A stretch of 64,000 nucleotides of DNA from Adiantum capillus-veneris. Lineage: Eukaryota > Streptophyta > Polypodiopsida > Polypodiales > Pteridaceae. This document shows positions 10,351 to 22,593 of this stretch, piece after piece. How positions within the stretch are numbered: position 1 is the first letter of the stretch; each line of letters starts with the position of its first letter. Under the pieces are notes generated by a model. The model was not told the origin of the DNA. It did not search any database and was given only the letters and a program-made list of their open reading frames with translations. The position numbers and the translations under genes are program-made. Location of the stretch: positions 120,994,817 through 121,058,816 of the forward strand of contig CM043958.1 of NCBI GenBank assembly GCA_014529385.2, written 5' to 3'.

Positions 10351-11814
10351 TGGTTGACAATTTTACTGCTCCACTTGGAGATACATCTTCAATGATAAAT
10401 GGTCCATTTTCCTTTTTCTTAAACTTGGGAATGTGTTGCTTAAGGGAATAGACTAGAACTAAGTCCCCTTTCTTGAAAATTTTGGTGATTAAGTGGGAAT
10501 CAAAAAAGTGTTTTTGTTTTCTCTTTTGTGCATAGATATGAGCTACAGCAGTTAGCCTTTGCTCATCTAGCTTTTCCAAATCTTCAAGTCTTTCTGACAA
10601 TTCATGTCCAGTCCACTCAAGAGTTTGTGCTACCCTTAAGGTCGGCAATAAAAATTCTATTGGCAGTATGGCATCAAGACCATAAACAAGGTTAAAGGGT
10701 GTAGCATTTAAAGCCGTTTTGAATGAAACTCGATAAGCCCATAGAGCAGCATGGAGATTCATTTCCCAGTCTGTCCTTCCTGAACTAACCACTTTGGTCG
10801 GTACCGAGCTAAGAATTTTATTTGTATGCTCAGCTTGTCCGTTTGCTTGTGGGTGATAGGGAGCTGATTTGTTATGGATAACCATAAACTCATTAAGCAA
10901 ATACTCTATTACCTCGTTGAGGAAATGAGTTCCTCGATCACTGACAATCTCTATTGGCAGTCCATACCTTACGAATACATACTCATATAAGAATGCAACA
11001 GTGGTTCTAGCATCATTTTTTTGGGTTGCTTTAGCCTCGGCCCACTTGGTCAAATAGTCCGTAGCTACAATGATATATTGACCTTGGGTTCTATAAACAG
11101 GTGGCTACATCGGTCCAACAAAATCTATACCCCATTTTGCGAAGGCTCTAGCCCCCATCATTGGTCTTAAGGGCATGTTGTCTACTCGTGTTGGCATTTT
11201 TGCTCATTGATAAGCATCACACCTTCGAACATATTCTTTGGCATCTGCAAAAAGTGTTGGCCACCATATGCCTGCCATCAAGATTGCTCTTGCGGTGGTT
11301 TCACTAGAAAAGTGACCTCCAGCTAATCCAGCATGTGCTTGTTCTATAATCAGGATATACTCGTTTTCATTTGCACAAATACGTAAATGTTGATCCTTAC
11401 CTCTCTGATACAATTGGTTCCCAATGAGAGCATAGTCCCTTGCTTCCGTTTCAATTCCTCTTTGACGACGTTTACTCATATCCTTAGGAAATGTTCGGCT
11501 TGATAAGTAAGTAACCAGATAGTTCTCCACTTAGGAACAGGTGACATTTGAAACAATGTTACATGAGGAATGGGTGGTTGTTTCTGACATTGAGGGCAAT
11601 CTTTTACAAAAGATCGAACATCTCTTCTCATAGTCGGCCAAAATACTCCAAGTCTTAAGATTCGTTGTATAGTTTGGTCTTCCGCAAAGTGAAGTCCTAC
11701 TACGGTAATATGTGCTTGACTTAGGTATTGATCCCTTTCTTCAGGGTTAATGCATAAAAGCAATATCCCGTCTCGATTTCTTTTATATAGCCTCCTAGCT
11801 AGTAATTGATACAT
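10343..11814 (-). pseudogene. Element A integrase with two H2C2 segments (broken)
   Basis: The integrase would insert the cDNA. Two zinc-binding segments occur in a row: 11476-11814 (HITVVGLHF ... CPQCQ) and 11204-11530 (HAGLAGGHF ... CDAYQ, last Cys changed to Tyr). Each is preceded by its own QLLARRLYKR / IGNQLYQRG-type lead-in. The catalytic core follows with Asp at 11123-11125 (IDFVGP), Asp at 10937-10939 (SDRGTHF) and Glu at 10829-10831 (NGQAEHTN). There are frameshifts between about 11476 and 11530 and stops near 11204 and 11108. The C-terminal domain continues in another frame into the PR2 ORF. Confidence 0.9.
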
Positions 11815-11875
11815 AGCCGATTGCTCATTAAATCAACTGTGATAGGAAGTGGTGAATCCACTTGAGCTATTGTCA

Positions 11876-12481
11876 TCAATGACATAATTTTTTCAACTGT
11901 CTACGTATCATTTCCACGGAGAACAAATAGGCATCTGATAAATCATCATCTACCCCTTTAGGTGATTCCCCTGAAACAATCCTGGACAAATGATCTGCTC
12001 GTTGATGTGTAGTGCCTTTTTTTACAACCACAGTGAAATCAAATTCAAGAGGAATGATGAACCATCTCACTATTCTTCTGGTGCTGCATGGCTTGTTGAC
12101 CAAATATAACAAAGCTTGGTGGTCCACAAAGAACACAAACTTGTTGGCCAATAGATAATGTCTATACTTTTTAACGGCATAGATCATTCCTAGTCCTTCT
12201 CTTTCAGTGGTGGTGTAATTCTTTTCTGCCATATTCAGTTGTCAGCTAGCATAAGAAATAGGAAAGTCAATTTTCGCATCTCCTGGTTGGGCTAGTATAC
12301 AACCAATAGCAAAGTTTGAAGCATCTACGTGTACGTGGAATACCTTATCCCAATCGGGTGCTTTCAATATTGGAGCTGAGGTGAGAGCTTGCTTAAGATT
12401 CATGAAGGATTCTTCACATGCCTCAGTCCATTCAAAGTGCGTTATCAAGCTATACATGGTTTTTGCAATTATAGCATACAT
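11876..12481 (-). pseudogene. Element A RNase H (broken)
   Basis: Gypsy RNase H, which removes the RNA strand during reverse transcription. HVHVDASNFAIGCILAQ carries the first catalytic Asp (about 12320). TTEREGLGMIYAVKKYRHYLL and FVDHQALLYLVNK follow. Stops separate the two halves near 12235-12243. A frameshift separates it from the integrase segment downstream. Confidence 0.92.
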
Positions 12482-12493
12482 GTAGATGAACCG

Positions 12494-13489
12494 TCAATAA
12501 TATCCACAATGTCCCATGAAGGCTTGTACCCCTTTAACTGTTGTTGGTCTAGGCAAATTAGCAATGACATAAATCTTTTCAATATCGGTAGCTATGCCAT
12601 TTTTAGACACTATGTTTCCAAGGATTTTTCCTTGTCTTCCCATGAATGTGCACTTTTCCGGGTTTAAGCAAATCCTGTAAAGTCTACATTTCTCGAATAC
12701 CTTTTTAAGGTGTTCAAAATGATCAGCTCGGATTGACGAATGTACACATAAATCATCCATGTATACTTCCAAGAATTTCCAAAGATACTCTTTGAAAGCA
12801 TGGCTCATCAATCTCTAAAATGTGGGTGGAGCATTAGTTAACCCAAACGGCATAACCCGATAGGCAAATATACCCCATTCTGTTGCAAAAGCACTTTTAT
12901 GCTGATCTTTTGGGTCAACCAAAAGTTGATTGTATTCCAAAAAGCCATCTAGGAAGCTGTAAGCTTCTTTTCCTGCCACTCGTTCTAAAAGGTGCTCCGT
13001 TATCGGAAGAGAAAATTTGTCTCTAATGGTAGCTGCATTCACTTTTTTGAGATTAACGCACACTGGTAATTCCCATTCTTCTTAGGTACTACCACAATTG
13101 GGGACACCCAATCAATGTGTTCAATTTTGTAAATGAATTCAGCTTCCTTTAGTTTTTCAATCTCTTCTTTGATCTTCGTGGCAAATGTTTCGTTATAAGT
13201 GTATGGTCTCTGTCTACTTGGTTTCGCATCATCTCTCATGGGTATAGTATGTTGATAGATTTCTCGATCAACACCCTTGAGATCCTTGTAATACCAAGCA
13301 AATGTATTCCTTTAACAAGCGTAGCAAAAGCTTTTCTTCTTCTTCTGTTAAGTCTTTTGCAATGTAAGCCGGTCTAGGCTCTTCTCCTGGTTCAGCCAAG
13401 TCTACCCTTTTAGCGTTTTCAGGGCCTTCGTAAGACTGCGTTGTTTCCGTAGCTCCCTAACCGGTTGTTCGATTATGATTTTCCGATCT
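12494..13489 (-). pseudogene. Element A reverse transcriptase (broken)
   Basis: Ty3/Gypsy RT. The lead-in (VDLAEPGEEPRPAYIAKDL, about 13410-13350) is typical of Athila/Tat-like elements. WVSPIVVVPKKNG is at about 13090. SFLDGF and the RVMPFGLTNAPPTF block are at 12815-12965. The catalytic YMDD is at 12752-12763. A stop just after NAPPTF (12812-12817) and frameshifts near 13060 and 13290 make it non-functional. Same order and strand as the neighbouring RNase H and protease. Confidence 0.94.
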
Positions 13490-15194
13490 TAGAGAGTGTA
13501 CTTTTTGTAATGGGATGGAACATGTATTACATCCTTACCATCCTCTTCCATGGTTTCCATTTCGGTTGTGTATATCTCCTTTAGAGCTTTTTCCAACTCT
13601 TGATATTTCTTTTTCCGCTCGACTCTCGTCATGAGTGGTTTTTTATCTTGATGTTCTTCGTGAATACCCTTTCTTGTTTTTCTCAATGTCTGAGACATTT
13701 TTGAGTCTCCGTTTGAAGGATATCTACCAGTTATTTTGTCCTTGACACAATCATTAGTATCTATCTGCATCAGGAATTGTGTTTTACTGGAGACTGATGG
13801 CATAGGTCGTGCTTTCACAATTTTAGTGCCCCTCTTTCTTCTATACCATTTTTGTCTTCTTGATTTCTGGTTTGGAAAGTCAAAAAACTTTTCCTCCCCT
13901 CTCTTTAAGAGTAATTGAGCCCTCCTATGTTCTTTTTCGGATCCCAAATCTTCAGAGGTAGCTGAGTGTTCATCCAACTCATCAGTTGCATCGTAATAGA
14001 GGTCAGAAAAGACTTGTTGAGCTTTCATCAAGTCCTTTGTTTCCTTATCCTTATTTTCAATGTTAAGGATTGACATCATTTGGATGGGAATTATGTCGTA
14101 GCCATCCTCATTGCAAAATTGAGTAGGCATAGACGTGTTCACGCATACATCAATTGTCGCTAAAATTTGAGTCCACTCGAATGGTTCGAATAATTTTTTT
14201 GGAAACGGTTCAGGTATGTAGGCTTCATCTGTACAGTCCCTTTCTAGGATACATTCCTCTCGTCTTAAGCTTCCATTTTCTGAAGCTCCGCACATCCAAA
14301 TAGGAGTGTCCTTGTTTAGCCAAGATGGAAGTTTAGTTTCAGCCGAAGAGACTAAATCAAACTCTTAGATGGGTGTTTTCAAGACGTCTCTATAGGTGTG
14401 ATCTTTTAGATTGACTCTTGTTATAGATCCCACATGCTTCAAGTACAGATTGTCGTTTTCCCAATCTTAAATAAGTTGTACCTGTCGCATAAAAGGTCTT
14501 CCCAATATTTTTTCGTAGTTGAGTTTTTTCCCAAAGTCTACTATGGCAAAAGTGTGTTGATATTCAATTCCACAGGAGTTGACTATCACTTTTTCTAGTA
14601 GCCCTAATGGTCTTTCAATGTGTGCATCAGCCAACTGCAATTTCATTCGCGTTTGTCTAATGGCTGGCTATCCCCAGGATTCCCATACTACTTTAGTGGC
14701 TATGGCTATGCCAGCTCCACTATCCAGTATTTCCATGGTTTCAATGTCATTATACTTCACCGGGAGGGTAGTGTTTCCTTCTTCGCCTTCATAATATTCT
14801 CCGACCTTGTTCATAGAAACTGATCGAATCTCTGTGTATTCCGTTTCATTTTTCGAGTTTCCCACATTCTTAGAGATTAACCTCGTTATCCCCACCTTTT
14901 CTAGGGTTTTTTGTAAATCATTCCATAAGTATGGCCTGAGTTTCAACAGTTCTCCGAAAGTAAGAGTGCATTGGATAGGTTTCTACATGATTGAATGAAT
15001 GTTGTCTCTTCTAGAGTCTGTTTGGCTCTTTTGACTTGAGTGGTTTTGCAAATGATGGATTCATCTTCTTTATCTCCCAAGTAAGAAGGTAATGTTTTTA
15101 TTGTCATTGGTTTAGATATCCCTGAAGCCTCTGATCCGCAATCCCCGTATAAGGATTGTATATCCATGTTTATATCAGATGGTAGGTTATCCAA
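13489..15194 (-). pseudogene. Element A first protease (PR1) and protease-RT linker (broken)
   Basis: The protease motif EILDSGAGIAIA has its catalytic Asp codon at 14722-14724 and a stop about 18 codons later. The C-terminal half with ILGRPFMR is in the frame near 14500. The linker ORF 14295-13489 (268 codons) is highly charged, has no recognised domain and ends just before the RT lead-in. This is the regular gag-protease-RT position, which makes the PR2 domain after integrase an extra copy. Confidence 0.82.
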
Positions 15195-15341
15195 CCAAAC
15201 TTCTTCTATAGGAGCGACTTTAAAGTTAGGCGCCCATCATTGATTTCCCTTACCTTTTCCCATAAGTTTCCTGGCCAGTCTTCCTCTACGAATGGAATTC
15301 CTTCTAAGGCATCTTCACTGTCCGGCAGTATGAGCTCTGGT

Positions 15342-18224
15342 TCATTTGGGTTCTGCCACCACATCGGATTTGGCTTTCGTTTCTTCTACCGCAAGCTCTT
15401 CTGGATTTGCAAGACTTTCAAGCTTGGGTTTCTGTTTATCCAGCATTTCCTGCGTGATTCTTACCAAATTTTGATAAGCTTCCAGCTTAACTGCTTCCAT
15501 GTCTGGAGATGGATAGTTTGTCCATTTGTTTTTCATGTTTTGGCCTGCTTTAAGTCCTGCTTGGTAGGCTTCCAAGGGTGCATTGATAGGCTCAAAAATT
15601 TTATCAACTAGAATGGATCCTCCAGATTTCATGGTTGTTTCCTTGAATTCACTGCCAGTTTCTTTCGGCTTGTCCTGGGCTAGAATTTTTTCTTTCTCTT
15701 CATTTTCAACCCGTTGTTTTTGTTTTCTCATCTCATATCTTTTGCTTCTGCTCGTTTTGATTCTTTGAAAAGAAACTTTCATGTTCTCCGAATCATCAGA
15801 GGAATTGTGTTTCTTTTTCTTTGCATGGGCTCTAGTGATTACCTTGATTGGAACAATCGGTTCGCTCTCTAATGAGCTACTAGGCATCACTTGGACTACG
15901 TTGACTACAGTTTTGCCTTTGTTCAAAGGATTCTTAGAACAATCTTCCGAAAAGTGTTCTCCCTTTTTGCAACATTGTATGCAATAGGCTTCAATTGGTT
16001 TGAGGTTTTTGTCAGGCTCTGGACATTCGTTCTTCCAATGGTCATCAGCACCACAGTTATGACAGTTTCCTATTCTGGGCTTCATCATGGGTCTTCCCAT
16101 GGGAGATCTGACACCTTGATTAGCTACATAATACATTGGTGCGAGCTCTGGTGGAGCATAAGTATGGTTTCCTCCATTGGTGGTGGATGTGGGCTATACC
16201 AATCTCCCTCTACCATTACTGTAGATGGACTAGACTCTGCATAGGTTGTAACAAGCACTAATATTTGTTCATCTATGACTCCTTCTGAGTGCATGTATTT
16301 TATAGGCACTGCATTATGTCCTGGATAAGGAGGTTGTTGTCCCAACACAGGCTGAGGTCTCTCCATACCCATTGGTGGTCTTTGAACTTGGGCCATATTA
16401 GGCTGATATTTGTACATGGGTTGTCCTTGTGGCCTCATGGGCACGTACTGAACATTCCCATCATACTTTGGTCTGAAGTAGCACTTGTGGGTCTCGTGGT
16501 TGGTCCATTTACCCTCGATTGCACACCCTTTTTGTGGCCTAATTGGTTGTCCCTGTGGGGATATCCCCTGTCCTGGCCCTCTCATAGGTGCTTTTTGCAT
16601 ATTGTCCATCATGTCATTCATCCTTTTTAGCATATCTTCTATGCCTAAGAGTGGTGCTGCAGCAGCCGTTCCCACTTGTGCTGGTTTTGTGGATGCAATC
16701 TTCTCGCTTTGGTTATCCTTAGGGACGTCCTCTTCATTGAAGATCTCACAATTGTCTCCTAGGTCAATAGCATCAGACACACACGCCTCTAGGGTTGTAT
16801 GCTTTTTACTATAGAGTATAACATGAAGTTCTTTGTTTAGCAATCCTTCCAGAAACAATGAGACAAGTTGCTCCTCTACAGGTATCTCCATCTCTGGGCA
16901 CTGGCAATGTATTGTTTCATTCGAGTTACACAATCCCTAACAGACTCACCATGTTTCTATTTAAAGCTATAGATTTGAGCTACCGTATTATGTTTAATCC
17001 CCATTTTAGAACAAGCAGCTACAAATCCTTGAGCTAATGTATTCAAATCCATGATTGACCTTGGTGGAATGTTTTGGAACCATGTCAAAGCTTTTCCTTC
17101 TAATGTCATTCCAAACCCCTCAAACTGAGTATGGAAATGGAATATACGCTCTGCTCTTAGCACTTGCTTGAAGCTTGCGAAGTGGTCATATGGATCCCCG
17201 GATCTACTATATTTTCTGACCCATTTTTGAAAATCAGCTGGTTTGACATGTCTATTTGGTTCAACTCCAAGTCTTCTAGGAGTTGGTCCTGTTCCGAGTC
17301 CTTCAAACCAGTCTGTCAAAAATAGTGACTCGTGTAGCCCTGGGTTGGCCTTAGTGTCACCTGTTTTTCTACGTGATGAGGTGGTTTCTGGTTTCTTCAC
17401 ATTACTCTTCGATGATCTCTCACGATGTTCGTCTCTTGGAGTGGTTTCTGGTCCTTGACCCAATATCCAATCCCGTATGGAATACCCCTGGTATTTGGTT
17501 TGTTCTACCTCCTCAGGAGTCATCATAACATAGTTATTGTTATAACAATCCCTAAACAAGTAAGTTGGTAGATCTGCAGATCCCTTATCTTTGATTTTGA
17601 AGATATAAATGATCTTCATGGCCGTTAATTGTCCTAGTCTAGCATGAGAAGTCCACAAAAGATCTTTTATGTTTCTATCTTCCCAACAATAGACTCCGAT
17701 CCTAGGATTATCCGTACTAAGCTGTTTCAAAGGCTTCAAGTCTACTTGATCGTATCCCTCGAATTCCAAAGTTGGTGGTCCTACTTTTGCTGACATATCA
17801 GAGATTATAGTGTTTACTTCTAAGCCCCATTTGTCTACCACATCAGGATTTTCAACTTGTACATATTGAGTTCCGTTTCGATCCATGTACATGTTTCCTT
17901 GTTTATTTGCCCTAATCTCTTCTTCGAACTCAATACCATGATCATCAATGCATATTCTTCGTTAGGATCCAAGTAAACCTGGGCTCCATGGCGATTAGTC
18001 TTGTAAAAAGAGAGTATATGCTTGTAGTGCATTGTTGTTCCAGTTTTCGAGTGAGTCAAGTAAGAAGACATTTCGGATGTTGAATTTGAAAAAGTGTCTG
18101 AGACTTCTTCAGGAATTGTGCGCAAGGAATTGCCTTGATTCACGCTTTCTTCAGTGGATACTCAACTGGTGTATTCTCCAAATAGGCGTTGATTTCCTAT
18201 TACACGACAGGATATAAGGTTCAT
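15342..18224 (-). pseudogene. Element A gag, capsid and two zinc knuckles (broken)
   Basis: Start chosen at the ATG at 18222-18224 because the sister gag in element B starts at the matching ATG (58272) with MNLRSGR, a usual opening for Athila-like gag. The retrotransposon-gag capsid domain lies around 17250-16960 (PADFQKWVRKYSRSGDPYDHF ... LTWFQNIPPRS). A Pro/Met/Gln-rich stretch follows, then two CCHC knuckles near 16070-15950 (CHNCGADDHWKNEC and CIQCCKKGEHFSEDC), then a Lys/Glu-rich coiled tail. Lesions include a TGA at codon 21 (AGA in B), a frameshift near 17940 and a stop after 16957. Confidence 0.92.
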
Positions 18225-20193
18225 ATAGACTTATGAAGCCCCTGGTTTGAGTACTCACCTTAGATTGACTTGTCGTCAATTTCCACTTGATTCAATTGCA
18301 ACTTTCTATCAAGGCACTGATTCCTCGTCTGCAACCTGATTCCTGTACAAAATTTGTCAAATTAGCTATTTTTCTATAAGGACAGTAGAGCTCTTGAGAA
18401 CTCCAGTGATTGGTCTTTGTATCTCACTTCAATTCGTGCTATGGAAGTCAAAATTTTGACTTTCAGATTCAACTTAGCGAAATCAAAGGTTTAATTTGCA
18501 ATCTGTAAATTGAGTGTATATGTACCAATTTTGATCCGATTGAACCCAAAATTTCCCTATGGCCTTATATTATGCTGGTCTACCACTGTATAAGTCTAAA
18601 AGTCAAATTTGAAGTCTCTGGATAGAAGAAGTAAATAATCGTGATTATTTACTATTGTCACTTTTTTGCACTTTTTGGATTGGTTTGGCAAGTATACAAC
18701 TTGTTAAAGCCCTTGGGCAAGTTTCAACAAGTTTGGACAAAATTTGATCAAGTTTACCCACTGTTCTGTGTCCGCAGACTCTGATTTCGAGAATCTGGCT
18801 TAAGTCTCACTTTTGTGGTCCAAACTTCACCAAAATTGATTTGTGGGGTCCAATTGACGTGCTTGACCTTGTGGTATACTCCGATTTGCAAAATCACAAA
18901 GTTTTGAAGCAAATGTAAATAATCGCGATTATTTACTTCTGACAATTTTTTACAAATTTTTATCCCAACTTTGAGACAGATCTATTAAGCACCTTATGTT
19001 AAGGTCACTAGCCACTTTTCAACAAGTTTGGTCAATTTTTGGTCAAATGGTCATCAATTATCTGTCCACAGATTAACTTTGCAATTTTTGTCACAGTTTT
19101 CACTCCAGTGATCCAAATCCTACCAAATTTGGTTTGTGGGCTTATTACAACATGGTAAAGCTAGTGGTATGCCAACTTGGTCAAAAAAGTTCAAAAACAG
19201 GGTAGATGTAAATAATCGCGATTATTTACTTTTGTCAAAATTTTACAAGTTTTTGGTTAACTGAGCATATACACATGTTTATCACATCAAGATAAGCCTA
19301 TGAATCAATTTTCAATAAGTTTGGATAAATTTTTCCTCAATTCACACTCAAGATTCAAAAAGTCAGTACAAACTTTAGTTTTTATGCAGTTTTTTGTCAG
19401 TTTAGTGATCCAAATCTCTTGGGCCTTTACAAAAGTTGTTTGTACACATCCAATGAGTCAATGATATGAGTTTTGGCTAATTTAGAGTAAAAAGTTAATA
19501 ATCACTATTATTAACTTGAGGCTTGAAATGAGCACTTTTTTTTGCAATTTTCTCAAAGACAGTCTTTTTATGATGTTTTTTAAGCCTATACATCAAGTCA
19601 AAACTTAATTTGGCCTAAAAAGTCAAGAAAAAGTAAATAATCTGAGTTTTGGTCAACTTCTTGAAATTTTTACTTCGAAGTGTCCTTGAGCTTACCCACT
19701 GGTTCAGACAACTCTTCGGCTTACTCCCCAGTTGGATTGAGTGAATTCGAGTCTTTTCGTGCTATTTCTAGCCGTAGACATGAAATTCTGCAACCTTACA
19801 TAACAACTCACACTTGATTCTTTCAGAGAGAGCAATGCTATGAAATCCACCTCGGATCCTACTTACCCTACTCCTAGTTTCTCATGCAATGGGGTTGTGG
19901 AAAGTGTCCACAAACACTCGTTTTCTTGTGTTTTTTATGTTTTTCAGAGTTTTGATCTTAAGACTTATCTCATCTACCAATCATTCCCCAAATCCTAATC
20001 TAAATCTACAATCCTACAGTCCTAAAGGTACTCAGCAAGTACGATTACTTACAAGCTACCTCTACATAGCAAAAGACGACAATCTTAAGCTATGCGGTTT
20101 CTAAGAGAGAGTTTTAAACTCTAGGCGAACCTAAAGGAAGTTAAAGGACAATTATACAAGATAGTCGTGTTTTCCTAGTTTAAGTCTCTTCGA
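18225..20193 (-). other. Element A leader (untranslated region before gag)
   Basis: About 1.95 kb between primer site and gag ATG, with no coding sequence. It holds four copies of the 22-bp palindrome, an extra half copy at 19633, and a strong splice-donor-like sequence (AAG/GTGAGT, GT at 18257-18258) about 33 bases before the gag start. The donor is conserved in element B. Confidence 0.85.
18631..19515. repeat. Periodic palindromes, leader array of element A
   Basis: Copies at 18631-18652, 18915-18936, 19208-19229 and 19494-19515, spaced 284, 293 and 286 bp. The middle two are perfect. The LTR-proximal one has arms GTTAATAATC / TATTATTAAC, in which both arms have changed together; the same variant is LTR-proximal in B (56983). 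Confidence 0.92.
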
Positions 20194-20211
20194 TCCCCGA
20201 CAACGACGCCA
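20194..20211 (-). other. Element A primer-binding site
   Basis: TGGCGTCGTTGTCGGGGA, two bases after the 5' LTR on the minus strand. It resembles the TGGCGCCGTTGCCGGGGA site (tRNA-Asp type) used by Athila-like elements, with a few transitions. Confidence 0.8.
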
Positions 20212-20213
20212 AA

Positions 20214-21106
20214 TGTGGGATGCATGTCTAACCTCACCATCCTATCTTATTGCAGTATTAGCAAGAACCACGATTAATTTGTCAAACCATGGGACGAAGC
20301 TGACTCGACTAGTGCGTAGAGGCTACAAGAGGTTGTCAATCTCTTGGAAAACAACTAACAACTCGCATCTAACTCAGGTTACACTCAAGTGACTGAAATC
20401 ACCAAAAGCCAATCGCTCATCAGCAAGCAAATCATATCCGTTACAGCATCAAATGACATCCAAACGTGACGAAACTTTTAGGACAAGTTTATAAGACCTA
20501 AGCACACATGTCACTTTAGGTCAAGTTCCAAAATCGCGATTATTAACAGCATTGGATTTTTGACCTAGTCGTTTTCGACCCAGAATGCATCTGATTGCTT
20601 AGCAATGATGCCCCAATATCCCGCCTATGCTTAGTTTCGTTTTGAAAGTGTAAATTCCTAGTTATGATGAAATTAGACCGCGGGTCGGCGATGCCAAAAG
20701 CTACGAAATACTGTGAATGGCTTACGTCAATGCATAGAGCTCTTACCTGCGGTTGTAATGCAACAAACGCATTCGTAATGTGACAACCGTAGAGGGAGTA
20801 GGAAGCGCAAGAAGGAGAGAAGTAAGCGCCGTTAGCTCACGCTCTGTATTTCTTATCCAAAAACTTACAAAAATTGGCTTTTATACCTTAGCCAAGGTTT
20901 TTGGGTGGTCAAAAGTAATAATCTGGAGTTCTACCAAAGCTGGAAATTGAATGGCTGATACAATCTGGAAGCTTGTAGCCCCGGCTCATTAATTACAAAG
21001 TTTACTAAGAAAATAGGAGTTACAATATTCTCGATTTATCAAAATAATAATTGTTTTTACAAGGAGAACTCCGAAAAATGGTGTCCGCGTTAGCTTGCTG
21101 CTAACA
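20214..21106 (-). repeat. Element A 5' LTR
   Basis: 893 bp; on the minus strand it begins TGTTAGCAGCAAGC and ends GCATCCCACA. Same family as 55364-56283 and 61125-62040. Contains TATAAAAG (minus; 20878-20885) as a likely core promoter and a partial copy of the leader palindrome at about 20530-20547. The flank outside the LTR is ATTTT (21107-21111), the expected target duplication. Confidence 0.95.
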
Positions 21107-21752
21107 ATTTTTAGCATGATAACACTTTTATCGATGTGGTGGTGAAAACAGTAGTGATTTTATAGAAAAAGCATTGCATGCCAAAAACTCATGTTTTCCA
21201 TGGCTAGTCCTGTGTAAGTCCTACCTGTAGCCCATTGGCATGTGCCCTCCTCTAAGTTGAGAACATAGTCCTTGTATCTCTGCCCTTTGAATGGGCATCA
21301 ATTTTGACAAACCCTTGAGGTGAAAAATGGCACGTGGAGGAGATGGAGAGAGGGTCAGAGAGAGAACGATGGCTCTATTCTTTCCCTCCTAGTTTTGGGA
21401 GGGAGAGACACTAGGTAAATTCCATGAAAATCAATAGGGTGAGAGAATAGAGCCTATAAAGTAAATGTGTTCATTTTTTGGTTTCATTTCTATCAAAGGG
21501 AATCACTGAAGATGTTTTCATGGGTTTCAAGAGAAAAAGGAGCCATGAGAATAAAATACCCTTAGTCTTCTTTTTCTTAACTCATGAAATAAACATGGAT
21601 ATAAAGTTTTTTCAAGAGAATAAGGGAGATTTCGCCATGCCTAAAAGCTGGGGTCGGCACGTGGTGGAGGGGGAGAGGGGGGGGATCTTTTACCATGTTC
21701 ATTAACACCTTTCATGGTTTTGAGGTGAAAAAGAGGAGCAAGTTCCACGTAC

Positions 21753-21789
<37 letters not shown>

Positions 21790-22434
21790 AAGTTACAGGG
21801 ATGCCATGCATCAAGATGCTCACGAAGAAAGCGGGAGATTTTTTCTATGGGAAGGATCAAGTGGAGTCGGGACATAGATTTTTGTGATGTGGTTCGCTTG
21901 GTGCTATGTATGGGACAGGTCGGTGTTTGTGTCATGTTGAGCACAGGGTTGATCATGTGGAAGTACAGGAGAAGAAGGCCGATGCAGGGTGCATTAGTGT
22001 GGCGGGACACAAAGTGTGGGTCATAGCGCAACGTGTGTGTGTGTGTGTGTGCGTGTGGCTGAGGTAGGCGGAAGGAAGTAGGGGATGGGTATGTAGTGCT
22101 ACAATCGAGAAACTCAAAGAATGATGGGAGCTTTGTGGGAGGGCCTTGTGGTGTAGAGCAGGGCATGCAATTCTACAGACCAAGATAGCCATCCGTTGCA
22201 TGCGTTGTTTTGTAGGGCAACGGTTTGGACCTACGTCGTGTTGTAGACCAAGCACAAAGTAGGGTAGCGGGGAGGGTTGCAAAGGCACATAGTACGGTGG
22301 CGGGGAGAGCTGCGAAGGATCGAGCACTATGGCAGGGTTTTCCTCTTATCCCTTCAAATTGTGGATTCCTTCAAAATCTATGTTGCTAATTAATGTGGTT
22401 ACCAAGTTGACCGAGTATGTCTCTCTGTAGGGGT
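21107..22434. other. Non-coding flank with simple repeats
   Basis: No ORF here looks like protein. It contains an (AG)n run at 21755-21786 and a (GT)n run at about 22032-22057. I see nothing else with a recognisable function. Confidence 0.6.
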
Positions 22435-22519
22435 GTAGTAGATGAGAGTATTTTTTTAAAAAAAACTCCCCCAAAGGATCTACACCGATGCAGATCCTTT
22501 GGGGGATTTTTTAAAAAAA

Positions 22520-22587
<68 letters not shown>

Positions 22588-22593
22588 TACTAC
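22435..22593. repeat. Foldback (hairpin) element with a CT expansion in one arm
   Basis: Left arm 22435-22481 and right arm 22492-22593 are inverted copies (GTAGTAGATGAGAG ... CCCCCAAAGGATCT, then its complement) around a 10-base loop. The right arm is enlarged by a (TC)n run of about 62 bases at 22523-22584. The arms match base for base on both sides of that expansion. Small foldback or MITE-like in form; no target duplication was established. Confidence 0.75.

Larger units (their letters stand above)
1..21106 (-). mobile_element. Element A: giant Athila/Tat-like Ty3/Gypsy retrotransposon, 3' end beyond the left edge
   Basis: Read on the minus strand, this is one element: 5' LTR (21106-20214), primer-binding site, long leader, gag, protease, RT, RNase H, integrase, a second protease-like domain, a non-coding spacer and a 3' ORF still open at base 1. 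Domain order gag-PR-RT-RH-IN marks Ty3/Gypsy. The TGGCG...GGGGA primer site, long leader, extra 3' ORF and motifs such as VDLAEPGEEPRP before RT resemble the Athila/Tat branch. About 15.9 kb belongs to A after the 5.2-kb copia insertion is removed, so the whole element probably approaches 20 kb. Every coding segment carries stops or frameshifts, so this copy is not autonomous. Relatives B and C lie at 55364-64000. The 3' LTR is not in the window. Confidence 0.88.
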
